From positions 13,989,027-14,053,026 of the forward strand of contig OY759221.1 in NCBI GenBank assembly GCA_963662175.1: a stretch of DNA of 64,000 nucleotides, in the 5' to 3' direction. Source of the DNA: Aradus depressus (taxonomy: Eukaryota; Arthropoda; Insecta; Hemiptera; Aradidae). The position numbers and the translations under genes were made by a program. The notes below the pieces were generated by a model. That model made no database searches. It saw only the letters and a program-made list of their open reading frames with translations, and was not told the DNA's origin. Positions 43,093 to 53,194 of this stretch are shown piece after piece (positions within the stretch are counted from its first letter, which is position 1; the number at the start of each line of letters is the position of its first letter).

Positions 43093-44309
43093 GTAGTGTA
43101 TGCTCTAATGTGTGCCTTAATTCATATTATATCATAATTTATATTGTATTTATGTCATATTATATATCATAGTGTATGCCCTAGGTTGTGTATTAATTCA
43201 TATTTTGACTATGAAAGGTGACAAATGTATGGTTTGTTGCGATTCCCGTCTGCCCTCATCATCTTGTATATTTTATGGAAATTCAAATCACAAAAAAATA
43301 AAATCTTTGAGGTCAAAATACATTTATATTTTGCAACCTGTGAAATAACCACTTCTCAATACATCAGCCATCTTCACATGAATCTACTCACAGTTACTAA
43401 AACAATACAATTTCGAATCGAAAATAGTAATAATTAAAAATTTGTTAGCATCCTAACCATTATCTACTGTACAGCCGAGGATATTATGAGTTTATTAGAT
43501 AGAGGAAAAATCCATTGTTTTAATAGTTGAGAATATGTCAACATGATAACAATTTAGGTTACTCAAAATGAAATTTGAAGTGAGGCAACACCTGTATTAA
43601 TACATAAGATAATATACTTGTATATTTATTTTTAGAACAACAATACCTAAGTTATATATGAATCAAAAGCATCAATGAACCTACAGATTTATTTTATTAC
43701 ATAAAACGATGAAGCCTGGAAAATATCCAAGAATATTTATAGACACCTGTTGCTTTTAGCACTTCTGATAACAACTGATAACAAAGCTGACGAATAAACA
43801 ACAATCCTCTATATATCTCAACAAGGATAATAATAAAATTATTATCAACACTTTAAAATGAACAATCATAACAGGTAAGATGTTTTTCAGTCGAAATCAA
43901 ACTAATGGCTGATTTCATCAGGAAGCGAATTAAGGATAGAAAACTTGCGATTATAAATTTTTTTTATAAAACGGTAAGATAAATAAATTGATTAGAGTCA
44001 TACTTTTTTCGTTGAATTTCTGACTAAAGACCATTATTAATAATTAATTATATTGTAAAAGTTATCAATGATTTCCATTCTTCTCGTAAACACGAGCAAA
44101 ACGACCATTTCAATAAAATACTGTCTTTTTCGAGATCATAAACTGATGTCTAAACCAAAAAATGACTAATGGAAGTTTTTTTTTTTTTTTTGGAAGATAA
44201 TCTCAATAACGAAATTTCCTCAAGGATTTAAACATCTATTTAACTTTTTTGATTGAAAAATCTTCATTTTGTAAAATATAAGTAAGATATTTACAAAAAA
44301 AAAGAGAAT
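43093..44309. other. Unannotated intron
   Basis: About 1.2 kb of AT-rich DNA. A plus-strand frame of 70 codons at 43225-43437 has no family resemblance. CATATTATATATCATA-type repeats occur at 43120-43180. Confidence 0.4.
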
Positions 44310-44960
44310 TACTGGCAATGTGCTTCCCCAACTCGAAATATTAATAAATAATCAAATTTTCGCTCTCCCTCTTCAACCTATTTGGTTCACCTCAGAAATC
44401 TCTGCACTTAAATATTAAATATATATTTATTTCATCGGGTGTTATCATCTTCAAAGGCATGAAAGAAGATACATCTTCCGTCAAAACTCCAAATACTAGA
44501 GAAATTAAACATACAATTTTTGAGCGATAACATAACTTCGCCTATACAACGTATATCTGGGGAAGAATGATCATAACTAAATACTAGATAAAATTAAACA
44601 TACAATTATTGAGCGATAAAATAACTTCCCCTATACAACGTACATATATCTGGGGAAGAATGATCATAACTAAATACTAGATACAATTATTGAGCGATAG
44701 CATAACTTCCCCAATACAACGTATATCTGGGGAAGAATGATCATAACTAAATACTAGAGAAAATTAAACATACAATTTTTGGGAGATAACATAACTTCCC
44801 TTATACAACGTATATCTGGGGAAGAATGATCATAACTAAATACTAGAGAAAATTAAACATACAATTATTGAGCGATAACATAACTAGGGGAAGTTATGTT
44901 ATCGCTCAAAAATTGTATAGGGGAATACAACGTATATCATAAGGGAAGAATGATCATAAC
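44310..44960 (+). repeat. TTCCCC repeat with terminal-hairpin tandem array
   Basis: A copy starting GGCAATGTGCTTCCCCAACT has its right-terminal hairpin segment (CATAACTTCCCCTATACAAC, GTATATCTGGGGAAGAATGA) repeated. Landmark GGGGAAGAATGATCA occurs at about 44559, 44652, 44729 and 44818 (spacings 93, 77, 89). The last unit (44884-44925) is inverted relative to the others. Confidence 0.85.
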
Positions 44961-45156
44961 TACGTGTCACTTCAAATCCTACATTGAAATTTATCAACAT
45001 ACTTTATATATTAACCTTTTTGTATATCAATTTTTTGCAGAAAATGATCCAATACATTTTTGACTTTTTAGAAAACGCTTATTAAACAGAAGAGCACAAA
45101 CAATTTCATCCAAGATATACATACATACAATTGTTTCGAACAACAAAAAAACATAC

Positions 45157-45292
45157 CTGATTTCCTCTTTTCCGGCACGACAACCTGCTTAGTCCTTCTG
45201 ACCCGCAACGACCGTCGCTTAAGACTTCTGAGGAGAGATTCTTGAGGGGGTTTTGAACTTCGGTCCGGTGTGAACCACTTCATCGCGAGCAT
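45157..45292 (-). CDS. CenG1A: Putative 5' coding exon of CenG1A-like gene
   Basis: Minus-strand frame from ATG at 45292: MLAMKWFTPDRSSKPPQESL, then a basic stretch with LKRRSLRVRRTKQVVV and EKRKS. It ends at AAATCAG|GTATGT, a strong donor leaving phase 1, which joins in frame to the P-loop exon at 2178 ([13 protein letters not shown]). A second Met at 45283 (MKWF) is an alternative start. Local composition is GC-rich compared with the flanks, as for real exons here. The N terminus is not one I recognise in other AGAP proteins, so linkage to this gene rests on strand, phase and splice signals. Confidence 0.55.
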
Positions 45293-45505
45293 CACACACC
45301 TCACACGTACTCATACACACACATATACACAACAAGGGCAAGGTACTCCGGAGGACTGCTCGTCTAGACAGAGTGTCGGGCCCCCACAGTCGTACTGGGA
45401 TTGGAGAGCGCATGCGTCCTGCCCCTACCACTATACCTAGTCAGTGTGAAAGCGAATAGGGGAGTCTGGTCAGCTGATCACAGACTTACGAGGCACTGAG
45501 AAAAA
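45293..45505 (-). promoter_or_regulatory. Putative 5' leader and promoter of the 45-kb exon
   Basis: GC-rich, repeat-free block directly upstream. Minus-strand TCAGTGCCTCGT near 45500 resembles an arthropod initiator (TCAGT). An upstream ORF beginning ATGCGCTCTCC at about 45415 overlaps the main start in another frame and would lower its translation if included. No TATA box seen. Confidence 0.35.
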
Positions 45506-45589
45506 AAAAAAATAGTTTCACTTTGTTTTCGATTGACGGGACAACACGAGTCCACACACCTGACCGAAAAAAAATTGTAAAAAAAAGAC

Positions 45590-46455
45590 GGTGAATCACC
45601 GGCAATGTGCTTCCCCATCAAGAATTAATAAATTAAGTTTTCGCTCTCCCTCCAAAACCAATCGATCGATTTGGCTAAAAATCAATAGTTTACTTACATT
45701 CTGAATCCTCACATTAAATTTTCTGTCGATACAATCATTATATCAGCAGTTTTTGAGTCGAGCCCTCCTCCTTTGATCTCCTTCCCTTCGCCCGATTTCG
45801 CGGAAAATGAATAGGTGCTTATGGAGTTTTGAATTTAAATATAAAATTTCATGTCGATATATTCATTATATCAGCAGTTTTTGAGTCGAGCCTCCTCCTT
45901 TGATCTCCTTCCCTTCGCCCGATTTCGCGGAAAATGAATAGGTGCTTATGAAGTTTTGAATTTAAATATAAATTTCATGTCGATATATTCATTATATCAG
46001 CAGTTTTTGAGTCGAGCCCTTCTCCTTTGATCTCCTTCCCTTCGCCCGATTTCGCGGAAAATGAATAGGTGCTTATGGAGTTTTGAATTTAAATATAAAA
46101 TTTCATGTCGATATATTCATTATATCAGCAGTTTTTGAGTCGAGCCTCCTCCTTTGATCTCCTTCCCTTCGCCCGATTTCGCGGGAAATGAATAGGTGCT
46201 TATGGAGTTTTGAATTTAAATACAAAAATTTCATGTCGATACATCAGCAATTATTAATGTTTTTGTGTTTAGCCTTCCCTTCTAGTCCTGTTTGGCCGAT
46301 TTAGATTAAAATCAATAGGTGTATGTATGTATGCTGATATGTTTAGACAGACAGAAAATTTTTTCTTTTCATTTTTGGGATTCAGAAAAACTCAACATAG
46401 GTGAAAATTAAGCATCAAATCTCTGACCGATTACACATACTCCGCATCGCTGGGA
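45590..46455 (+). repeat. TTCCCC repeat expanded by an internal array
   Basis: Left end GACGGTGAATCACCGGCAAT at 45590, right end near 46455 (TTACACATACTCCGCATCGC, GGGAAAGTA). The copy is enlarged by the array at 45715-46240. Confidence 0.85.
45715..46240 (+). repeat. Tandem array, about 127-bp unit, four copies
   Basis: GTCGAGCC recurs at 45757, 45885, 46011 and 46139 (128, 126, 128). Units contain CCTTTGATCTCCTTCCCTTC, GCCCGATTTCGCGG, GAATAGGTGCTTATGGAG and CATGTCGATATATTCATTAT, i.e. the TTCCCC-repeat monomer. Copies are almost identical. Confidence 0.9.
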
Positions 46456-46479
46456 AAGTAAAGAACAAAGATCCTGACC

Positions 46480-47204
46480 GGAGAGCGGTAACTTAATTGA
46501 TTAACTGGCGCCAGGAAATATTGCGACTAATTCACAAACAAGTTTTTTTTTAATTTTAAATGCAAAAAACACTAAAGTAATTAGATTTCTTCTCATCAAT
46601 CTTAATGGGCAAAAACTAGAATATAAAGTTTAAAGTGCATAACCTCGAATATGAGAAAGTGTTGAGTTATAAAATTTAGAGAGTACCCTGATGAAACGTT
46701 ATAAAAACCACTTTAGCAAATCACTGTTTTCCATGAAAGAGAAAGAGGGTTATAAGTGTAATAAAGTGAAATAAGAAAGTTTTTCATGTTTTCTGTTCTG
46801 TGTATGTACCTTCCGGCTTTCTCTTGTCCAGCCTCCAGATTGATGCTGTGAGATTTGACAACTATATAGAAACAATGTAAGATAGTGAGTGTCAGGATGA
46901 TAACAGATATCAATGTACCTTCAAAATGACATAATAGAATCATATCTGATACAATATCTCCAGTTTGACAACAAGATGACAGCAGACTGACATGACCCAG
47001 CTCTCCAAATCAGACTACTTCTCGTCTACCAGACTGTTATATAATGTACCTATAAATAATATGGTGATTGAGATGGCATTGGATGAGAGGAGGTATGTAG
47101 TTAAGATGATGGACGATAATAAAGAAAGGTGTGGTTTTGTTCTATGATTGTATTCAATATAACTCTACCCAAAAACATCACACAGACAAATATCCTATAA
47201 TACC
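46480..47204. other. Upstream flank, unannotated
   Basis: A scrap of TTCCCC repeat at 46480-46545. On the minus strand a 36-nt segment about 46816-46851 (CATCAATCTGGAGGCTGGAC onward) sits between AATCTCACAG and GGAAG|GTACAT, resembling a microexon, but it cannot be tied to any gene. Confidence 0.3.
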
Positions 47205-47409
47205 TTAAGCAGGCCCTACACTATCAATCCGCTTGATCAAAACAGCGCGTCAAGCGTGATTGATAATCTAGGAACCCGTTTGACGCTTGAGTCAAGCCTT
47301 GACGGTGATTGATGGAAAGTTTGAATGACTTAAGCGGCTGGGCGGAGCGCTTGATAGACTAGAGCAATTTCGATCAAGCATTGCGTCAGTCACCTGCTCG
47401 ACACCAACG

Positions 47410-47574
47410 ATGGAGGGTCGTCCGCTCGCTTCCGAAGGTTCGGACGTCATAGATAATAATGCCGATCGAGAATTTATTAGCCTCCTCATTGATTTACGTG
47501 TATATCGTGATTGTCCGGAGAAGTGGAAAGTCACTACAAGAAATAATGAGGGCGTTAAAACTGTTGAAACCTGA
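47410..47574 (+). pseudogene. Harbinger Myb/SANT-like (or MADF-like) protein N terminus
   Basis: ATG at 47410 begins a 54-codon frame: MEGRPLASEGSDVIDNNADR, then EFISLLIDLRVYRDCPEKWK, ending at TGA 47572. The F-I-x-L-[LI]-x-[ED]-x-R-x-Y helix and the Trp after it look like the first helix of a Myb/SANT or MADF DNA-binding domain, the companion protein of Harbinger transposases. It stops too early to contain the whole domain. Confidence 0.5.
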
Positions 47575-47692
47575 TTACACTTTAAATAATTAAAACAAAA
47601 AATCAATGTATTAAAAACAAATTTTAATAGGCAGTTTAAAATGATTGAGGCAAAAAAAGGTTCGGGGGCGTCAACTAACAACATACCTGAAC

Positions 47693-47920
47693 CTAAGCTC
47701 TGGTATTGCCACAACCAGTTTCACGCAGAACTGTCAGTAAATTTTCGTGAGTGAAGCGGTTCCTCAATTTATACCACTCCTTCGACCAACGTCGGTTCCT
47801 CTGTATCATTTTTTTCCGCTTGAGAGCAACAAGTGTCAAGATGAGAAACCCCAAATCCTGATTCGAAACAATGGTATCTTCACAACACCGATTCACTACA
47901 GTCCAGGAGGAGCAGTTCAC
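47693..47920 (-). pseudogene. Harbinger transposase N-terminal fragment
   Basis: Minus-strand frame with LILTLVALKRKKMIQRNRRW, then SKEWYKLRNRFTHENLLTVL and RETGC. The leucine-rich start, basic K/R run and W-x3-W..R..F-x3-LL.ELR pattern match the N terminus of PIF/Harbinger (DDE_Tnp_4) transposases. The rest, including catalytic acids, is absent. Confidence 0.6.
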
Positions 47921-48089
47921 TAGTCGAAAACTCCGCTACAAATGAGTGTTCATGAAAAGATTGATGGGATGCTTGATGCGCCCCAAGGCTGCTTAAAGCG
48001 CGTGTCAATGCGCTGGATGCGCTGTTTTGATCAAGCGGATTGATAGTGTAGGACCTGCTTTATACCTTATCTAAGAAGAAGAAAAAAGG

Positions 48090-48550
48090 CGTCGGTGACT
48101 CAACGGCAATGTACTTCCCCAGAATGATACGGCAATGTACTTCCCCAGAATGATTCATCAACTAAATTTTCGCGTTCCCTCTAAAAACCAATCGACCGTT
48201 TTGGCCAAAAATCAGTAGAGACTTCTATTTCCTTATACCAAAATTTGATAACATTTAATGTTGTGTCCATACATTAAATCGGCATTTATTAGGGTTTCTT
48301 CGTTAAATCCCTCTCTTCCCTTTGACCGATGAGAAAGAAATACAATAGGCGTGGCCCTTGGGGTTCTGAATACACTTGTACAATTTTGTATAGATAGATT
48401 CAAACCAACGGAAGTTATTGTGTACACATCCACCACACAAATAAAAATACAGCATAATAAGGGGTCGAAAATTTGAAATTTCGGTGAAAACTTAACTTCG
48501 AATATCTGGTCTATTACTTCGTATAACTTGGGATGTAAAAAATAAAAAAA
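48090..48550 (+). repeat. TTCCCC repeat copy with duplicated left end
   Basis: GGCAATGTACTTCCCCAGAA occurs twice (48105 and 48131) at the left end, 26 bp apart. The body continues to TTACTTCGTATAACTTGGGA. Confidence 0.8.
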
Positions 48551-48559
48551 AAAATGATG

Positions 48560-48740
48560 TCTGCTTATGAACACTATAATTCCCGATAGAAAAAACTGCT
48601 TCAAAAGTGTATATGTATAACCAAAAACCCATAAGAACGGCACATATTGATTTTCAGTAAAATCGACCAGAGGGAAAGGGTGATCGACACAAATACCCCA
48701 CACCCCACTAACTGCCAAAGTAATGTATCGTCGGTCTAAA
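48560..48740 (-). repeat. TTCCCC repeat fragment, inverted to the previous
   Basis: ATGTCTGCTTATGAACACTA, GAAAAAACTGCTTCAAAAGT, GTAAAATCGACCAGAGGGAA. With 48090-48550 it forms a tail-to-tail inverted pair. Confidence 0.65.
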
Positions 48741-49029
48741 TGCCTAAACTTTACAGGAGAGACAAAAAATGTATTAAAAAAATATTCTTTATAGGAAACC
48801 TCAATTTTTTTCGACATTTTTATTAAGTGAGATGTATATGCACATGCCATGAATTGTTTTTAAGCTAGTTTGCAAATCTAATTAAAGAATAAACGTACTT
48901 GACGGAGTTACCAGGTTTCACCAGAATTTCGTTCCCATTTCTTTTGCAAGGTACCGTTCTTCAAACCGTATTTCATGTTTTTTTTTTCGTTTTATGTCGT
49001 ATACGAGTGAAAACTACTAAATGAAAAGT
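48741..49029. other. Unannotated flank
   Basis: No feature recognised. Confidence 0.4.
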
Positions 49030-49275
49030 TAGTTATTCTGATTCATGCCTGGGCTTAAACTACCATCTATCACCTACTAACAGCCGACTCTTTCGTTGCT
49101 CTGAGACCGACTCTACAATGGTAGCCCTACATTTTGCCTACCCAGATTTGGTTACCTAGGAAGATGTCTTCGACGAGTACCTCTCGAGACAATCGCTCAA
49201 CACCCAACCATAGGACGGCGTGCTCAATTTTTTTTTTACGTCCCAGATAAAAAACCTCTGAGCTACCGGTGACCT
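49030..49275 (-). mobile_element. SINE, older subfamily, decayed
   Basis: GATTCATGCCTGGGCTTAAA to GAGCTACCGGTGACCTA. The B-box part is deleted (AAAAAACCTCTGAGCTACCG). Confidence 0.8.
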
Positions 49276-50126
49276 AGGATTAGTGGATATATTTATAATT
49301 TTAAGAAGTCTCTTTGTGTGACGTAATTCGTTGAGAATTCTATAATAAAGATGTACTTTATAGGTGATGTAGACGGTGATAGTAACCTGAGGTTTGGAAT
49401 TCTAAGTGATAATATCCTGTGAGAGAGGAGTGACGGAACAAGACCTGAATACAAAGGTTCAGTGACAGGAAGGAACGAGATATGTCACTTCCTAGAGTCA
49501 AGAATTATATGAGAATTACGTAAAGGACAATGTTCCACAATAAAAACAGGATAAAGAAATCAAAGAGAGTAAAATATATCGGTACATCCCCAGCAAGAAT
49601 TAATCAAATAATATTCCGATACACTTAGGCTAAAAATCAATTTAAAAAAACAATTTTTATATTGTCAAATTCCACAAAAATATATAAGTACATAAAGCTA
49701 GGAACAGCAGCAGCAATGATACAGGGCCCACGAGATAGAGGGGCCCCAACATGCGTAAGCAAAGAATCCATAGTCATATTGATAAAAGCCAAGCACTAAT
49801 GAATAAATAATAAAACACTCCACCGCAGCTCTATATTATTCCGTCTCGGGAAAGTACCATATAGGACAGTCAATATGCTTTTGAAAACCCACGAAATTCC
49901 CACTGAGTTGTAATCTCTTTACGAAAAAAACCGTCTCAACCCCTTATTTTCATAGATTCATCGAAAAATGTTCACTTACCAATCTTCTTCAGCTATGGAT
50001 GATATAATAAATACGTTCGTCGAAAAAAAGACAAGAAAAGTACCTATTTAACCACTAGAATAATTTTTTTAAATGTTTTTTAATATGAATAGTTCTTTTT
50101 TTTTATTTTCAAATATATTTTGTTAA
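49276..50126. other. Unannotated flank with Penelope-like scrap
   Basis: Positions 49655-49715 (TATATTGTCAAATTCCACAA, AATATATAAGTACATAAAGC) match the outer arm of the Penelope-like family. The hammerhead part follows only at 50.56 kb, so later insertions including the SINE at 50127 may have split one copy. Confidence 0.4.
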
Positions 50127-50473
50127 GAGGGCACCGGTAGCTCAGTGGTATGCGTGCTTGCCTTCTGAGCTCAAGAAATATTCGTGGGTTCGAAAGCCGA
50201 CCGAGGCCCTTAATTTATTTTATTTGGGAGGTAAAATAAACTTAAGCACGCCGTCCTTCAGATGGGAAGTTAAGCGATGGTTCCGAGCCTGTACGATGTC
50301 AGGTACTCGTTAAAGACCCCTGCCCTAGTTGAATAAAAATTTAGGGTAGGCATTTAGAACTACCACAGTAGAGTCGGGCTCATGACCACCAGAGTGACGA
50401 AAGAGCGCTCTGGTAGTAGGCGATATGACCTCGTAGTTAAAACCCGGGCATGAGTCATAAAACCTAACCTATA
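50127..50473 (+). mobile_element. tRNA-derived SINE, full length, CCTAA-type tail
   Basis: Complete copy with GCACCGGTAGCTCAGTGG. The anticodon-arm region has an extra AATATTC. Tail AACCTAACC. TATATTTTGTTAA (left) and TATATTTTGTCAA (right) form a 13-bp target duplication with one mismatch. Confidence 0.93.
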
Positions 50474-50559
50474 TTTTGTCAATGTGAGTGTTTTTATTTA
50501 TTTTCCGAAAAAGAGCCCCAAAGAAATTTTGATACAGGTCCCACTCAGGGGACGCCACT

Positions 50560-50625
50560 GCATAAAGTGAACCAGTTTCGGCTAACACCATCGTCGGCAC
50601 AAAGTTCAAAAGTTAAACTAGTTCT
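50560..50625 (-). mobile_element. Penelope-like remnant, decayed hammerhead
   Basis: Minus strand CCGACGA at 50591-50597 (U-to-C in CUGANGA), stem II TGGTGTTAGCC, GAAACTGG at about 50572-50579. Single arm. Confidence 0.5.
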
Positions 50626-50639
50626 TAGTTTTTATTTAT

Positions 50640-50830
50640 TTTATTAAATTATCGATACATTCATTACATCGGCAGATATCTGAACTTTTGAATTGAGTCC
50701 CCCTTCTTCTGATCCCATCTTATCTTCGTTCAATGTGGCTGAAAATCAATAGGTGTCGTGATTATGGATTCACATACAAAATTTCGTCTCGATATGTTCA
50801 TTTTATCGGGAGTTATCGTGTCACAGATTA
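50640..50830 (+). repeat. TTCCCC repeat fragment
   Basis: ATCGATACATTCATTACATC, TTGAATTGAGTCCCCC, GGCTGAAAATCAATAGGTGT, GTCTCGATATGTTCATTTTA. Confidence 0.75.
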
Positions 50831-51340
50831 GAAATTTGATGTTGAGTTTCCAACGAAATTGTATGCTTCCCGATCCCTTGACCACATCGCAAAAATGAAA
50901 AAAAAAAAATCTGTCTGTATGTCTGTGAACAAACAACAATGGGGTCTGTCAGTCCTTATAATAAACTTGTAGTAAAACGTGTAGTAAACGTCCTTATACA
51001 CGTGTAGTAAAAACGTGTAGTATATAACTCCTGATAGAATGAATATAAATAATAATATATCCAGAACCCCATAAGGATGACACCTATTGATTTTCAGCCA
51101 AATCGGTCAAAGGAAAGGGGGGATTATGGGGTAGCTTAACACTAAAACTCTAATAACTGCCGATGTAATGATCCCACCGACATAAAATTTCATATTTAAA
51201 TTCAAATTCTCATAAGAGTGTCACCTATTAATTTGTAGCAATATTGGTGGAAGGAAAGAGGATGAATCAAAGGAAGGAGGCTCAATTCAAAAACCATAAC
51301 AACTGCAATGTCAACTATTGGTTTTTAGTCCAAACGGTAA
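50831..51340 (-). repeat. TTCCCC repeat, long copy
   Basis: AATTTGATGTTGAGTTTCCA start, an internal GTGTAGTAAAACGTGTAGTA minisatellite at 50968-51025, then monomers to TCAACTATTGGTTTTTAGTC. It forms an inverted pair with 50640-50830. Confidence 0.8.
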
Positions 51341-52379
51341 ACAATGAAATTGTTGAGAACTTGGCGTTCACAATCTCCCAATGCCAGATCCAAACCTTCC
51401 AAATTCAAAGTGACTGAACTATTTGGAACAATGAGAAGTCAATAAGTAGTCAATACACAATGAGAAGTCAATAAGTTCAAATTAAGGCGTCGAGCACACA
51501 ATATCCTAACATGACAGTTGTTTATACCATACTTCTGGCAGCTTGTAGAACCTAGTGCTAGCTGTCATCACGTTCCAAGCCTATTATAGATAGCAGACTG
51601 CCGTCCAGTCCTAAACATAGCGAACAATATAAGTATTATGTTTTGCCGACGCGAGGATTTGAACTGTGACCTTTACGTCTGTTCCCAGGGTCATGGCTCA
51701 CCTATATTTCATCATAACCAATACTAGAACTAAGTTTATCAAACAGGTTTACTTACAACTCGGCTACTATAGTAGTACAGCAAACTCACCTGAAACAAAA
51801 ATATGAAGTTTACATCTCTTTATATTATTTTTCATATTTACTCATTTATTTTGTTTCTATCATTTATTTTATTTATTTATTTTTTTTTCGGAAGAATTAT
51901 AAAAAATATTTATCGTTACTTAAAATATAATTGAAATTATATTACCGCACATAGCCAACTGTTATTTGATATTAGTATTGACGTAGAACTACGCCTTTTC
52001 CGGCGGTATAGGGGGGTTAAAGTGCGTCACAAAAATGTGTCACACTTTGAGAACTTATATCTCCTAAAATAATAATAGTAATAGTAGTATAATGAACCAA
52101 ACGCCGAAAGAAAGCTTGTATAGTACGATTTATTATAGAAGAAGTTTCAGCCCTTCAACTTTCATCCCTTAAATAGGGCAGCATAAAAACAAAAAATTAG
52201 GCGAAATCCTGAATGATTGTATCTTAAAGTTAGTAGAAGAGTCGCGAACCGCCATCTGTCTTGTTTTATAATAAATCGTACTACGCAATTAACAACAATA
52301 ATACAGCTCATTCTACTTCTAGGGAAATTAATAAATAATCGATTATGATAGTTACCATGAATTGTATATAGCATAAATA
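51341..52379. other. Unannotated flank with tRNA-like scrap
   Basis: GTCAATAAGT is repeated near 51438-51475. Minus strand of about 51650-51715 ends CAGTTCAAATCCTCGCGTCG, a tRNA B-box-like end. No coding feature. Confidence 0.35.
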
Positions 52380-53194
52380 TATTTGAAATAAATAAAAGCA
52401 GGAAGATTTGTTTTGTTTTAATTTGAAAAACTGAATATACTAGAAGTAGTTTAACGTCATCGGTTACGGTACAATCGTAGCTGTACCTCTTTTTATTTAT
52501 TTTTTTTTATTATTTTGTTAAAAGCACTTCAATATGAAACAGGACTTAAATTTAAATGTAGTTATTTTTTTTTTTCAAACAATAAGAAAAAAACTTTTTT
52601 TAATTGTATGTATTGCTTCCAAGAAGTGGAGAAGTGCAATAAGATGTTGATTTATTTTTGAATACGTTGAACTTTCTGACAATAGTGTGTTAGGCAACAT
52701 ATAAATTTTACTCCTCACTGATATTAGTGTTTATCATACCCACGTCTAGTAATTCTGAACAATATATTTCTGCCTGTGGTGTAGACAATGTTTAGCGACA
52801 TAGATGTATACGCTAGACAAGAGAAATTACTGTCTAAAGGTAGTGTGCGTTGTGCATATGGATAAGGCAGTTAGAGTGAGCTGTTTCTCTATGGTGAGTC
52901 AGAGATTACCGCTCCGTAAGTCTCCAGGGCACTATCCTCTTATTCCAAGTTCTGACTCAGACTTATTGTAATTACAGTCTGACAACACCATCTGGTTCAT
53001 CCAAGAGCCCCCTATTGGCAAATGATAGTGACACTTTTCATAAATATTAATGCAATATTACAAAGGGGAAATTTTTAAAGAATATCGTCAGCGTATTTGC
53101 TTTATTGGAAATTAGATTAAATATGGATTACAATTCTAGGGATGTAAGAAATCTGTGTTAACTTTAAAGCAACATTAAAATTCTTTTTCTCCTT
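52380..53194. other. Unannotated flank
   Basis: No recognised gene or repeat. GC content rises at 52840-53010 but I see no conserved protein in any frame. Confidence 0.4.

Larger units (their letters stand above)
47208..48059. mobile_element. PIF/Harbinger element with TTA target duplication
   Basis: TIRs of about 40 bp: AGCAGGCCCTACACTATCAA at the left and its complement (TTGATAGTGTAGGACCTGCT) at the right, extending to GCTTGATCAAAACAGCGC. Flanked by TTA at 47205-47207 and 48060-48062, the canonical 3-bp Harbinger target. The 852-bp interior has a plus-strand ORF from the left and a minus-strand transposase N terminus from the right, the usual divergent or convergent two-gene layout, with the catalytic DDE domain deleted. 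Confidence 0.9.

Noticed and set aside
46816..46851. 36-nt microexon on the minus strand
   Set aside because: Splice-like edges exist but the acceptor tract is weak and no partner exon or gene can be linked.
47292..47714. 140-codon minus-strand frame inside the Harbinger element
   Set aside because: It overlaps the plus-strand Myb/SANT-like ORF and the transposase fragment without any recognisable domain.
48233..48850. Longest open frame in the window (205 codons, minus strand)
   Set aside because: It runs through two inverted TTCCCC repeat copies, is rich in Phe/Ile from AT-rich DNA, and has no domain resemblance or splice context.
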